Positions 18,856 through 29,575 are shown, counted from the first letter of the stretch. The stretch is DNA of 33,843 bases from an uncultured SAR86 cluster bacterium (GCA_902624765.1 CACNYO010000012.1:1-33843); one strand, 5' to 3'. The notes: generated from the sequence alone by a model not told the origin. Translations and numbers: made by a program.

Positions 18856-19482
18856 TTGAGTTACGATAAATTAATTGAAAGTTTTATTCTTTTGTTTGTA
18901 GCAGTGGATCCTATTGCACTCATCCCTATTTTTGCAAGCCTAACTTTTGGCTTATCTACAGTAGAAATAAGAAAAATTTATCTTAATGCAACTTTATTAT
19001 CTTTAATAATCCTGAGCTTTTTCTGGTTTTTTGGTTCTGCTCTATTAACTTTGTTAGGAATAAGCATGAGTTCTTTTAAGATTATCGGTGGTCTATTTTT
19101 AATTGCCATTGCTTTTGAGATGGTTCTTGAAAATAGACAGACTAGGAGAAAGACAAACGCTCAAAATGCTTATGAAGATTTTTCAAGTAGTTCCATTGCT
19201 ATATTCCCATTAGCTATTCCCTTGATTGCAGGTCCGGGGGCTATTACCGTCGTGACTTTATTGGGAGAAGAAAACAAAGTAAATCTTCTGGATAATTTAG
19301 TAAGTTTCACACCAATTTTATTGATCTGTCTTTTGGCCGGCATGGCTATGTGGCTATCCTCAAGAATATCTAATAAGCTTCCTGAGTCAGCAATAATTGT
19401 TCTTGAAAAACTATTTGGAATATTGCTAGGAGCTCTAGCGATTGAGTTTGTAGCCTCTGGTGTAAGGTCTTTCTTGGTCTAA
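18856..19482 (+). CDS. MarC family membrane protein
   Basis: FILLFVAVDPIALIPIFASLT, IAIFPLAIPLIAGPGAITVV, C-terminal LLGALAIEFVASGVRSFL; TTG start. Confidence 0.9.
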   Translation: MSYDKLIESFILLFVAVDPIALIPIFASLTFGLSTVEIRKIYLNATLLSLIILSFFWFFGSALLTLLGISMSSFKIIGGLFLIAIAFEMVLENRQTRRKTNAQNAYEDFSSSSIAIFPLAIPLIAGPGAITVVTLLGEENKVNLLDNLVSFTPILLICLLAGMAMWLSSRISNKLPESAIIVLEKLFGILLGALAIEFVASGVRSFLV

Positions 19483-19484
19483 TA

Positions 19485-21278
19485 TTACTCGTCGAGAAAA
19501 CCTTTTAGGTGTGCGGACCTTGATGGATGTCTAAGTTTTCTCAAAGCTTTCGCTTCAATTTGTCTGATTCTTTCTCTTGTAACATCAAACTGTTTTCCAA
19601 CTTCTTCAAGAGTATGATCGGTGTTCATACCAATACCAAATCGCATTCTTAAAACTTTAGCTTCTCTTGCAGTTAAACTTCCTAAAACATCCCCAGTTGC
19701 TTCAGTTAAATTGTTTTCAGTAGCGGCGTCAATGGGCGAACTCTGAAGAGGATCTTCAATAAAATCTCCCAGAGTCGTATCGTCTTCATCTCCTATAGGT
19801 GTTTCCATTGAGATTGGCTCTTTTGCTATTTTTAGAACTTTTCTAACTTTATCTTCAGGCATTTCCATTCTTTCGCTTAACTCTTCTGGAGTTGGTTCCC
19901 TTCCCATTTCCTGGAGCATTTGTCTAGAAATTCTGTTTAATTTATTGATTGTTTCAATCATATGAACGGGGATTCTTATAGTTCTGGCTTGATCAGCTAT
20001 AGACCTAGTTATTGCCTGTCGTATCCACCAAGTTGCATAAGTAGAAAACTTGTAACCTCTTCTGTATTCAAACTTATCTACTGCCTTCATGAGACCAATG
20101 TTTCCCTCTTGGATAAGATCTAAAAATTGAAGACCTCTGTTGGTGTATTTTTTTGCTATTGATATAACTAGCCTTAAATTAGCTTCAATCATATCTTTCT
20201 TAGCTCTTCTAATTTTTGATTCGCCTTTTGTAATCCTCATGTTCACTTCTTTTAATTGAGGTACAGACAGCCCGGATACCTTTTCTAAAGCATTTATTCT
20301 TTTTTGAATTAAATTAATCTCTGGCTTTCTAGTTTTAAGTTCTTTCACAAAAGGTTTTTTTGACCTTAAAGTCGAATCTAAGAAGTTAGCTTTAGTTTCA
20401 CTACCTACAAAAATTTCAATAAATTCTTTACGTGGCATTTTTGACTCTCTGACACAGATATCGTAAATGAGTCTTTCCAGTTCTTTGACTTGTTGAAAAT
20501 TTAATCTTGCAGGAAGAGCGATTGTTTCAAATTTTTTTGGGGATAATTTAAGGTACTTAAAAATTTCTCCCAACTTTTCCAAGTCAGTTTGGGCTTTTGT
20601 GCTGCTTCTTCCGCTGGAGGCAATGGTTTTTTCAGTTTTGTTGAATTGTCTTCTGAGAGATGCAAATCTTTTTTCTAATTCCTCTTCATTTATTCCAGAA
20701 TCTTCTTCTTCCTCAACATCATCATCTGTTTCGTTTATATCTTTATTAGCTGTAGCTTCCGAAGGAGCCTCATCCTCATCCATAAAGCCAACAATCAAAT
20801 CTGAAATTCTTTTTTCTCCTTTTTTAGTTAGCTTATAATCCTCTATTATTCCCTCAACAACTCCAGGATAATGAACACATGCGCTAAGTAGATCTCTGGC
20901 GCCATCCTCAATTCGTTTTGCTATTGATATCTCACCCTCTCTGGTTAATAGATCAACGGAACCCATTTCTCTCATGTACAACCTTACTGGATCTGTTGTT
21001 CTACCTACTTCTGACTCAATTGCTATTTCACCTTCTGGATCTGATTGTTCCTGGGGATCTTCAGCAGCAGGCATGAAATCTGAACCCTCGGCAGGAGGAT
21101 TCTCTAAAACTTCAAGTCCTAATTCATTTATAAGAGAAATAACCTCTTCAAGTTGATCTGGATCTGACACATCTTCTGGTAAGAAATCATTGATATCAGC
21201 ATAAGATATGTATCCTTGCTCTCTTCCTTTTTCAATGAGTTCTCTTAAACCGCTATTCTCTAAATCGTCGTCGTACAT
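19485..21278 (-). CDS. rpoD: RNA polymerase sigma factor RpoD (sigma-70)
   Basis: [104 protein letters not shown]. Confidence 0.98.
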   Translation of the reverse strand: MYDDDLENSGLRELIEKGREQGYISYADINDFLPEDVSDPDQLEEVISLINELGLEVLENPPAEGSDFMPAAEDPQEQSDPEGEIAIESEVGRTTDPVRLYMREMGSVDLLTREGEISIAKRIEDGARDLLSACVHYPGVVEGIIEDYKLTKKGEKRISDLIVGFMDEDEAPSEATANKDINETDDDVEEEEDSGINEEELEKRFASLRRQFNKTEKTIASSGRSSTKAQTDLEKLGEIFKYLKLSPKKFETIALPARLNFQQVKELERLIYDICVRESKMPRKEFIEIFVGSETKANFLDSTLRSKKPFVKELKTRKPEINLIQKRINALEKVSGLSVPQLKEVNMRITKGESKIRRAKKDMIEANLRLVISIAKKYTNRGLQFLDLIQEGNIGLMKAVDKFEYRRGYKFSTYATWWIRQAITRSIADQARTIRIPVHMIETINKLNRISRQMLQEMGREPTPEELSERMEMPEDKVRKVLKIAKEPISMETPIGDEDDTTLGDFIEDPLQSSPIDAATENNLTEATGDVLGSLTAREAKVLRMRFGIGMNTDHTLEEVGKQFDVTRERIRQIEAKALRKLRHPSRSAHLKGFLDE

Positions 21279-21345
21279 GTATTTCTAAAAAAGGTCGTTG
21301 ATTATATCTTCTAAGAGCTAAAGTTTGAATAAATATGTAAAAAGA

Positions 21346-23106
21346 TTACAAAGACTTTAGCAGCTCTTTTTCTTGATCATTCAATCCTTCAAATTTTTCA
21401 AGCAAGCTTTTTTTCAATTCGAACTTTTCTTTCTCCGTAATATCTCCATCCATGAGCTTTTTTTCTAAATATCCATGATTTGAAAAGTTCTCTTTTTTTA
21501 AATAAAAATTAATCGATTCTTCAATGTATTCATTAGCTTTGGATTCGGAAACTATATTCTCATCAGCAGCGATAGAAGTAATATCTCCCTTTAATTCAGG
21601 ATATTCCTCAATTAATTGACCTGTATTATAGTTGGGGGCTGATTTACAAAATTCAATTATCTTGGCGATTGTTTCTTCTTCCTTTATTTGCGACTTAACG
21701 TCGAAATATGAGAACAAATCTAAATTAATTCTTCCAGGAAAATCTAATACGACCGCAAGAACCTTTTTCAAAATTTCACTTTCTATAAAAGTTTCATTTT
21801 CTTTCATCGTGAAAGATTTTTTCTTTATTGATGGTTGGATTTCTTCGTCAACTTTGAAACCTAATTTTGATGAAAAGTCTTCAACCAACAAGGTTTTGAA
21901 ATTTGAAGGTGGTATAGACTTTATAAAATTTTGAAAACTTCTCATGGAGTTTGCTTTTGTTTCTATTGAATCGTCAGCTCCAACAAGAAAAGAATCTTGA
22001 ATATATTTGGAAAGTACCACTGATTTACTCAAATATTCTTCAAATTTATACGTACCATGCTCCTCAATAATGCTTGCAGGATCTTGCCCTTCAGGAAGAA
22101 ACAAAATGTTGAACTTTCTGTGATCGTTAATGAAAGGTAATGTAACTTCTACTGCTCTTCTAGCTGCATCAGATCCTGCTTGATCACCATCAAAACAAAA
22201 AACTACTTCATTGGTAATTTTTAGAATATTTTCAAGATGATATTTTGACGTAGCTATTCCAAGTGTAGCCATCGCATAAGGAAAACCACTTGAAAATAGA
22301 GCAATGACGTCTGTATAACCTTCAACCACCAAAATTTTGTTTATGTTTTTATTTTGCTCAATGCATTCATAAAGGCCGTAAAGCTCCCTATTTTTTTTGA
22401 ATACTAGGGATTCTGCAGAATTAAGATACTTTGGTTCTTCATTCTCAATTACTCTGCCACCGAAACCTATAACTTGCCCTCTTCTGTTTCGTATGGGAAA
22501 CATTAATCTATTCCTAAAGAAGTCATAATCTTTACCTTTATCAGAGGTTTTGATTAATCCTGTTTTCAAAATATCTTCTCTAGGTATACCCTCTTTAAGT
22601 AGATATTTACATAAATCGTCCCAGCTTTTAGTTGCGTATCCTAAAGAAAAGTTTTGGGAAGACTTCCCTTCAATATTTCTACTTTTAAGATATTTATAAA
22701 CAGAACTAGATTCACTTTGTTCAGAAAGATTCTTTTGAAAAAACTTCACAGTAAGATCATTGATCTTGTCAAAAATTTTAAAATCTTCATTAATTATACT
22801 GTTTGAGTTCTTAGGAATTTCGATGCCTGCATTAGTTGCTAAAAATTCTAAGGCATCCATAAAAGTTTGCCCTTGATGATCTGTGAGAAACGAAATTGCA
22901 TTTCCACTCGCTCTGCATTTGAAACAATAATAAAACTGCTTATGTTGACTTACGCTAAAAGAAGGCTTACTTCCATCATCGCAGAAAGGACAAAGCGCCC
23001 AGTGATCTTTTCCTCTTTTTTGAAGAGAAACATGACTATCGATTAAAGAAACAATATCTGTTGAATCTAAAACTCTTTGAATAAAATCTCTAGGTAATTG
23101 AGCCAT
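21346..23106 (-). CDS. dnaG: DNA primase
   Basis: CPFCDDGSKPSFSV...YYCFKC zinc finger, FRNRLMFPIRNRRGQVIGFGGR, VVEGYTDVIAL, CFDGDQAGSDAARRA TOPRIM motifs. Confidence 0.97.
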   Translation of the reverse strand: MAQLPRDFIQRVLDSTDIVSLIDSHVSLQKRGKDHWALCPFCDDGSKPSFSVSQHKQFYYCFKCRASGNAISFLTDHQGQTFMDALEFLATNAGIEIPKNSNSIINEDFKIFDKINDLTVKFFQKNLSEQSESSSVYKYLKSRNIEGKSSQNFSLGYATKSWDDLCKYLLKEGIPREDILKTGLIKTSDKGKDYDFFRNRLMFPIRNRRGQVIGFGGRVIENEEPKYLNSAESLVFKKNRELYGLYECIEQNKNINKILVVEGYTDVIALFSSGFPYAMATLGIATSKYHLENILKITNEVVFCFDGDQAGSDAARRAVEVTLPFINDHRKFNILFLPEGQDPASIIEEHGTYKFEEYLSKSVVLSKYIQDSFLVGADDSIETKANSMRSFQNFIKSIPPSNFKTLLVEDFSSKLGFKVDEEIQPSIKKKSFTMKENETFIESEILKKVLAVVLDFPGRINLDLFSYFDVKSQIKEEETIAKIIEFCKSAPNYNTGQLIEEYPELKGDITSIAADENIVSESKANEYIEESINFYLKKENFSNHGYLEKKLMDGDITEKEKFELKKSLLEKFEGLNDQEKELLKSL

Positions 23107-23108
23107 TA

Positions 23109-23513
23109 TTATTTTTTGTTAAGCCAAGTATCAAGAATTATCTTAGCTGCAAGGGCGTGAGATGTTGTTTTTTTACCAGTAAAATTATTTTTATCAGACA
23201 TTATTTCCTTCGCTTCCCATGTAGTAAGTCTTTCATCTTCTAATTCAACGTCAATATCAAACAGCTGCTCACAAGCTAATTTAAATTTGCTTACTTTTAA
23301 TGAAAGTTTTGAATCAGTATCATCCATATTAAGTGGATATCCTAAAATAATTCCTTTTAAATCCCACTCTTTTATTAAGTTATCAATAAATTTTAAAGCT
23401 TCTTTTTCAGAAGCAATTTTTTCAGAAAAATATGTTGTTGAATTTTTGGTAATTGAATTGCCAATCGCAAATCCATAATTAACTTCTCCGTAATCAATGC
23501 CCAAATAGTTCAT
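23109..23513 (-). CDS. ruvX: Putative pre-16S rRNA nuclease (RuvX/YqgF)
   Basis: YLGIDYGEVNYGFAIGN, GIILGYPLNMD, DERLTTWEA; adjacent to gshB and rsmE. Confidence 0.93.
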   Translation of the reverse strand: MNYLGIDYGEVNYGFAIGNSITKNSTTYFSEKIASEKEALKFIDNLIKEWDLKGIILGYPLNMDDTDSKLSLKVSKFKLACEQLFDIDVELEDERLTTWEAKEIMSDKNNFTGKKTTSHALAAKIILDTWLNKK

Positions 23514-24426
23514 CTACAAAAAGTTTTGCTAAGTTTTCTCCTGCTTGATCATTTAGTTCTCTAAAGCAAGTGGGACTTGTTAAATTTATTTCTGTTAAAA
23601 AATTTCCAATCATATCTAATCCAACTATATAAAGCCCAAAATCCAACATTTTGTCTGCTACAGTCTGGGCAATAATTTTATCTTGTTCGTTAAGCTCAAT
23701 AGTTGAGGCTGATCCTCCTGCAGCCAAATTACCTATAAACTCTCCTTCAGGAGGTGTTCTCAACACGGCGTGTTTAGGAACTTTACCGTTGATAACTAAT
23801 ATTCTTTTATCTCCAATGGAAATTTCTGGTAGGAATTTTTGCGCAATAAATTTTACTTTGCCCTCTTTAGATATTTTTGAATAAACTTCAGATAAATGTT
23901 CATCATCCTTCTTTAGTTGAAAGATAGAATCTCCACCCATGGAATTAAGAGGCTTGACTACGATATGCTCATTCTCTTTAAGAAAATTATTAAAAATTTC
24001 AAAATCAGATGTGATCAACGTAGGTGGACAAAATTTTGGAAAGTTTAGTGCGAATATTTTTTCATTTAAGTTTCTTAGATTTGAAGGATTATTAATAACG
24101 TTAACCCCTAAATCGGCAGCTTTTTCTAAAATCATTGTGTTTACTATGAAAGAGTAATCAACAGGAGGATCTTGACGCATCATGATCACTTCAAAAAAAT
24201 TCATTGTATTCTCGGAGGAGGACAAAACGTTGAATTTTGTATCATTTAGAGAAACTTCTACCTTTTGATATTTACAGAAGGGTTGATTATCCTTCATAAA
24301 TAAATTTTTTGAGTCAATAAAATATATATCGTGTCCATTATTTTGGGCTTCGAACATTAGCAACAAAGTAGAATCCTTTTTAAGATTCTTTGCAAGAATT
24401 GGCTCCATTACAAAACCTATTTTCAT
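23494..24426 (-). CDS. gshB: Glutathione synthetase
   Basis: IGFVMEPI start, VIMMRQDPPVDYSFIVNTMILEKA, VVKPLNSMGGDSIF, NLAAGGSASTIELNEQD, LTEINLTSPTCFRELN. Confidence 0.97.
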   Translation of the reverse strand: MKIGFVMEPILAKNLKKDSTLLLMFEAQNNGHDIYFIDSKNLFMKDNQPFCKYQKVEVSLNDTKFNVLSSSENTMNFFEVIMMRQDPPVDYSFIVNTMILEKAADLGVNVINNPSNLRNLNEKIFALNFPKFCPPTLITSDFEIFNNFLKENEHIVVKPLNSMGGDSIFQLKKDDEHLSEVYSKISKEGKVKFIAQKFLPEISIGDKRILVINGKVPKHAVLRTPPEGEFIGNLAAGGSASTIELNEQDKIIAQTVADKMLDFGLYIVGLDMIGNFLTEINLTSPTCFRELNDQAGENLAKLFVDELFGH

Positions 24427-25133
24427 GAAATATCCCTCATAGAAAAATTTAATATTGATAATATTACGATCGGCATTGTATCTGTTCTAAAAATCATATC
24501 TCCACAATTAATACCAATAAATCCTTCTTCTTCTAATTTTTCTATTTCACCATCCGTAAATCCACCCTCTGGGCCGATCGCTATAGAGAGGCTTTCAACT
24601 TTTTTTAAATTTTTAATGGACTTGGTTGCTCTGGGATTTAACACAATTTTTAAAGAGTCATTGGAATTCTGTGCCCAAGATATTAATTCATTTGAATATA
24701 TTTCGGGGACCCAATCCATTCCGCATTGTTCGCAACTGCTTGCAGCAATTTTCTTCCATCTTTCTATTTTTGATTGAGAAGGTTTTTTTCTTATTTTTGA
24801 TCTTTCGCTTGATAAGCAATTTATGGAATTTATCCCAAGAGGAGTGCTCTGTTTTACAACATTATCAAAATTCTTTATCTCACTGATACCTAAATTAAAT
24901 ATTGGTTTAAGTTTTTTAGAAAAGTTTAAACTCTTATTTGTTTTGACTAAAAAGGTTTTTTTCTTTTTTTCAATAATATTTCCAAAAGTTGAATTGCCTT
25001 GCCCATCAAACAGTTGAAGCTGCTGACCAATTTTTTTATTCGTAACTTTTAAATGATCTGAAATATTTTGATCAAGCTCTATAATTGAATTTGGTCTTAG
25101 TTCAGTTTTTAAAAATACCCTTGGAGTTCTCAT
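24423..25133 (-). CDS. rsmE: 16S rRNA (uracil1498-N3)-methyltransferase RsmE
   Basis: RWKKIAASSCEQCGMDWVPEI, LSIAIGPEGGFTDGEIEKLEEEGF, RTDTMPIVIL motifs. Confidence 0.95.
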   Translation of the reverse strand: MRTPRVFLKTELRPNSIIELDQNISDHLKVTNKKIGQQLQLFDGQGNSTFGNIIEKKKKTFLVKTNKSLNFSKKLKPIFNLGISEIKNFDNVVKQSTPLGINSINCLSSERSKIRKKPSQSKIERWKKIAASSCEQCGMDWVPEIYSNELISWAQNSNDSLKIVLNPRATKSIKNLKKVESLSIAIGPEGGFTDGEIEKLEEEGFIGINCGDMIFRTDTMPIVILSILNFSMRDIS

Positions 25134-25179
25134 GAATTTCTTTGTATGCTAATCATTCAATTTTATCAGAGTTTAAAAG

Positions 25180-25731
25180 ATGAAAATCTACATCATAAGA
25201 CATGGGGAAGCTGCCAAATCTTGGGAGGTTGATAGAGATCCAGAATTAAGTCCTAGGGGAAGAGAACAGGCTCAAAATATTTCAGACATTCTTGCTCAAG
25301 AAGATTTGAATGATTTCCAAATCATTTCAAGCCCGCTTAAAAGAGCAATTGAAACCGCTGAGCCAATATCGAAGAAATTAAATAAGGAGATCGAAATCAA
25401 AGAAAGCTTTATTGAAATCCCCTCTCCTGGGATAGAGATGTCTGAGAGGCCTTCTTGGCTAAAGGAAATGTTTTCAAGGGAAGTGGATCAGTTTGAAAAG
25501 CCACAAGCAGATTGGAGGGATGAAATAATAAGCGTCACTCATTCTTTTAAATCACCAACTTTAATCTTTTCACACTTCATGGTGATAAACGTTTTGGTAG
25601 GTTATTTACAAAGATCAAATAAAATTGTGACTTTTTATCCAGATAATTGCTCAGTAACAAAGATGTCGCTAAATCAAGGAATCCTTTCTTTGGAAGAAGT
25701 GGGGAGCAGTCAAGAAAGTGTGGTTAACTGA
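25180..25731 (+). CDS. sixA: Phosphohistidine phosphatase SixA-like histidine phosphatase
   Basis: MKIYIIRHGEAAKSWEVDRDPELSPRGREQAQNI RHG motif; SSPLKRAIETAEPI. Confidence 0.85.
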   Translation: MKIYIIRHGEAAKSWEVDRDPELSPRGREQAQNISDILAQEDLNDFQIISSPLKRAIETAEPISKKLNKEIEIKESFIEIPSPGIEMSERPSWLKEMFSREVDQFEKPQADWRDEIISVTHSFKSPTLIFSHFMVINVLVGYLQRSNKIVTFYPDNCSVTKMSLNQGILSLEEVGSSQESVVN

Positions 25732-26003
25732 TGGTCTCAAAAAAAAATAATGCAAGCGATAAAAATTCTCTTAAATATCAGGTTGGAAAATCAATCAGAA
25801 GATATCTAAGAGAATTAGATGGTAATAAATCATCTGATGTTTATCCAATGGTCTTAAAAGAAGTAGAAGCGCCTCTTCTATTTGAAATAATGAAGTATTG
25901 CAATGGAAATCAGAGTGAGGCAAGTAAAATGCTTGGCCTCAACAGAGGTACTTTAAGAACAAAACTCAAAGAATACGACCTTCTAAAAGTTAATAAAAAA
26001 TAA
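25731..26003 (+). CDS. fis: Fis family DNA-binding transcriptional regulator
   Basis: 90 aa; C-terminal HTH YCNGNQSEASKMLGLNRGTLRTKLKEYDLL; directly upstream of purH. ATG overlaps the sixA stop (TGATG). Confidence 0.92.
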   Translation: MVSKKNNASDKNSLKYQVGKSIRRYLRELDGNKSSDVYPMVLKEVEAPLLFEIMKYCNGNQSEASKMLGLNRGTLRTKLKEYDLLKVNKK

Positions 26004-26004
26004 G

Positions 26005-27532
26005 ATGTCTAAAAATGTCCTTATCAGTGTCTCAAACAAAGATGGGATAATTGATTTTGCTAAAAATCTTATTTCTCTGGGATACAAAATTATTTCAACA
26101 GGGGGAACTTACCAGCTGCTAAAAGAAAATAATGTTGATGCTACTGAAGTTTCAGAACATACAGGATTTCCAGAAATAATGGATGGCAGAATCAAAACCT
26201 TACATCCCAAAATTCATGCAGGGATTCTTTCTCGAAGAAAAATTGATAAAAAAATCATAAAAGAACACAGCATCGATGAAATCGATATCGTGGTAGTGAA
26301 CCTTTATCCTTTTTATTCAACTGCAAAAGATCCAAATAGTACCGAAGCAGAAATAATTGAGAAAATTGATATAGGCGGACCAACGATGTTAAGAGCAGCT
26401 GCAAAAAATCATAAGCACGTTACCACAATTGTTGATCCTAATGATTATGATCTAGTTACAAAGGAACTCAAAAAAAGTAAAACCATTTCAAATTCTCTGA
26501 AAAGGCAATTGGCAATTAAAGTTTTTTCACATACAGCAAATTATGATTTAGAGATTTCAAACTATTTTAATGGTGATCAGTTTGAAGAGAATCTTCTTTT
26601 AAGTTATGAAAAGACGGAAAGTTTAAGATATGGAGAAAATCCTCATCAGACAGCTTCTTTTTTTTAAACATAAATTTTCAAAGCCTTATGGGATATCCTC
26701 ATCCATTCTCCATCAAGGCAAAGAAATGTCTTATAACAACATAGCAGATACAGATACTGCTATCGATTGCGTATGTAATTTTGTTGAACCTACTTGTGTC
26801 ATTGTAAAACATGCCAATCCTTGTGGAGTATCATCAAGAAAAAATATATTAGATGCTTATCAAAGTGCATTTGAGAGTGATCCAACCTCAGCTTTCGGAG
26901 GGATTATTGCTTTCAATGAAAAGGTTTCTGACGAAGTTGCAAAGAAATTGATTGGTAATCAATTTCTTGAGGTAGTCGCTGCTCCAGCTTACTCAGACGA
27001 ATCTCTGAAAATTTTTATGGCTAAACCTAATGTAAGGGTTCTCTCATTCGAGCCAAAAATAAATGATAGAAATAAAATTTTATCTGTATCCGGGGGCCTT
27101 CTTATTCAATCAGCTGATAACAAAATAATTGCCGAAGATGATTTAGAAGTTGTAACAAAAAGAGAACCAAATAAAGGTGAAATACAAAATGCTTTGTTTG
27201 CGTGGAAAGTATGTAAATATGTCAAATCTAATGCAATTGTGTTTGCTGCAAATAAGCAAACATTAGGAATTGGTGCAGGTCAAATGAGTAGAATAGATAG
27301 CGGAAAAATTGCTGCCTCAAAAGCTAAAGAATTTGAATTCTCATTAAATGGAGCATCAATGGCATCTGATGCATTTTTTCCTTTTAGAGACAATGTCGAT
27401 AATGCTCATGAACTAGGCATAAAGTGCATTATTCAACCTGGAGGTTCAATTAAAGACGAAGAAGTCATTCAAGCTGCTAATGAAGCGGACATGAGTATGT
27501 TATTCACAAAGGTTAGACATTTCAGGCATTAG
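26005..27532 (+). pseudogene. purH: Bifunctional phosphoribosylaminoimidazolecarboxamide formyltransferase/IMP cyclohydrolase PurH, interrupted by +1 frameshift at a T8 tract
   Basis: ORF 26005-26667 ends LRYGENPHQTASFF*; the overlapping ORF 26630-27532 continues ...FFKHKFSKPYGISSSILHQGKEMSYNN. Removing one T from CTTTTTTTTAAA (26658-26665) restores ASFFKHKF. May be a sequencing artefact or slippage rather than a true pseudogene. Confidence 0.9.
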
Positions 27533-28804
27533 GTGAATTTCTTAATTATTGGGAACGGTGGAAGAGAGCACGCCTTTGCATGGAAAATCTCCCAAAGCTC
27601 TATTGTTCAAAAAGTTTTTATTGCCCCTGGTAATGCGGGAACAGAGAGAGAAAATAAATGTGAAAATATAGATATTGATTCCGAAGATATATCTGCACTT
27701 AGAAATTTCGCCATTGAAAAATCTATAGACCTGACCATTGTCGGTCCTGAAGCTCCGCTAGTGAAAGGTATCGTTGATGAGTTCGAAAAACATAAATTAC
27801 TTATTTTAGGTCCCTCTAAAAGAGCTTCACAAATTGAAGGTTCAAAAAAATTTATGAAGGATTTTTTAAAGAAAAATCATATTCGTACCGCTGAGTACAA
27901 AGTATTTGAAGACTATGAAAAATCAAAGAGATACTTATCAGAGGTTAAGTTTCCTATTGTTATTAAGGCAGACGGTCTTGCTGCTGGAAAGGGTGTGACC
28001 ATTGCACGTTCATCTGAAGAAGCTCACAAAGCACTAGACGATGCTATGCAAAAAAAGATATTTGGATCTGCAGGTACAAAAGTTGTTATTGAAGAATTTC
28101 TAGAGGGGGAAGAAGCGAGCTTTATTGTTTTATGCGATGGTAAAAAAACCATTCCTTTTGCTTCTTCTCAAGATCATAAAGCTAGAGATAATAATGATTT
28201 AGGTCCAAATACAGGCGGTATGGGAGCTTATTCTCCAGCCCCTATTGTGACAGAGGAAATTCATGAGGAAGTAATGAAAAAAATCATACAACCAACTATT
28301 GATGGTCTTAAATCAGAGGGAATAACCTATAAAGGCTTTCTTTACGCTGGGTTGATGATAAAAGGTTCAGACATTAGTGTGTTGGAATTTAATTGTCGTT
28401 TTGGAGATCCTGAGACACAGCCAATTCTCATGAGAATGGAATCTGATTTAGCAGAGATTTGTCTTCTAGCTGCACAAGGTAATTTAAATGAAAGTAATAT
28501 CTCTTGGACTAAAGATTCAGCTCTTGGCGTAGTAATAGCATCCAAAGGATACCCTTATGAATACCAGAAAAATAAAGTAATAAATAACCTAGAAAATGAA
28601 AATCCAAGTCAAAAAGTTTTCCATGCGGGAACGAAAGTTCAAGAAGGACAAGTTGTTAGTAATGGAGGAAGAGTTCTTTGCGTTACTGCATTAGGAAATA
28701 CTTTGTCAGATTCAAAAAATTTAGCTTATAAAAAAGTTAAAGATATTGATTGGAAAGAAGGATTTTATCGAGATGATATTGGTGATAAGGCTATTAAATC
28801 TTGA
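27533..28804 (+). CDS. purD: Phosphoribosylamine--glycine ligase
   Basis: FLIIGNGGREHAFAWK, IKADGLAAGKGVTIA, DHKARDNNDLGPNTGGMGAYSPAP, LEFNCRFGDPETQ; GTG start. Confidence 0.97.
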   Translation: MNFLIIGNGGREHAFAWKISQSSIVQKVFIAPGNAGTERENKCENIDIDSEDISALRNFAIEKSIDLTIVGPEAPLVKGIVDEFEKHKLLILGPSKRASQIEGSKKFMKDFLKKNHIRTAEYKVFEDYEKSKRYLSEVKFPIVIKADGLAAGKGVTIARSSEEAHKALDDAMQKKIFGSAGTKVVIEEFLEGEEASFIVLCDGKKTIPFASSQDHKARDNNDLGPNTGGMGAYSPAPIVTEEIHEEVMKKIIQPTIDGLKSEGITYKGFLYAGLMIKGSDISVLEFNCRFGDPETQPILMRMESDLAEICLLAAQGNLNESNISWTKDSALGVVIASKGYPYEYQKNKVINNLENENPSQKVFHAGTKVQEGQVVSNGGRVLCVTALGNTLSDSKNLAYKKVKDIDWKEGFYRDDIGDKAIKS

Positions 28805-29568
28805 ATAGCTTTATAAGGTTCTTTATTTCTCATAAAAAATTCTCCAACTAAAAAATTATAGATGTTGGCTTTGTTGAGGTTATTAATATCATCTCTGGAG
28901 TAAATTCCACTTTCTGACATCGTCAGTTGGCTTTCGGGTAGCATTTTTTTGATATTAATAGAATTATTAATGTCCACATCAAAAGTCTTTAAGTTGCGGT
29001 TGTTAATTCCTAAGAGTTCGGGAGAAAATTCCATAACTAATTCAGCTTCATTAGCATCATGCACTTCTATAAGAACATCTAATTCATTTTCTTTTGCAAT
29101 CTGATAAAAATCTTTAATCTTTTTTTTATCTAAAATAGAAGCAATTAGAAGTATGCAATCCGCCCCAAAAGCTTTTGATTCTAAAATCTGAATTTCATCA
29201 ATTATGAAATCCTTTCGAAGAATAGGTAAGTGACAAATTTTTCTGACATCTAAAAGATAATCAAGATTACCAAGAAAGAAATCTGGTTCAGTTAGTATGC
29301 TCAGACATGAGGCTCCGCCCTTCTCATATTGATTTGCAATCCAATTGGGATTGAAATCTTCTCTAATTACGCCTTTACTTGGTGAGGCTTTTTTTATTTC
29401 TGCAACCACAGAATTTCTTAGTTCTTCTGTAGATTTATACAAAATATCAACGAATTTTCTTTTTTTATATTCTTTTCCATTTATTAAAAGGTCCCCTACA
29501 GAAAAAGTACTTTTAAGAGTTTCAATCCTTTTTTCGGTACTTTGAATAATTTTTTCCAGATGATTCAT
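28765..29568 (-). CDS. trpC: Indole-3-glycerol phosphate synthase
   Basis: VAEIKKASPSKGVIREDFNP, LSILTEPDFFLG, LRKDFIIDEIQI, LLGINNRNLKTFDVD. Confidence 0.97.
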   Translation of the reverse strand: MNHLEKIIQSTEKRIETLKSTFSVGDLLINGKEYKKRKFVDILYKSTEELRNSVVAEIKKASPSKGVIREDFNPNWIANQYEKGGASCLSILTEPDFFLGNLDYLLDVRKICHLPILRKDFIIDEIQILESKAFGADCILLIASILDKKKIKDFYQIAKENELDVLIEVHDANEAELVMEFSPELLGINNRNLKTFDVDINNSINIKKMLPESQLTMSESGIYSRDDINNLNKANIYNFLVGEFFMRNKEPYKAIQDLIALSPISSR

Positions 29569-29575
29569 AAATTAC

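Noticed and set aside
20599-21156. Plus-strand Ser-rich ORFs opposite rpoD
   Set aside because: Ser-rich translation arises from the acidic (GAA/GAT-rich) RpoD region on the other strand; not real genes.
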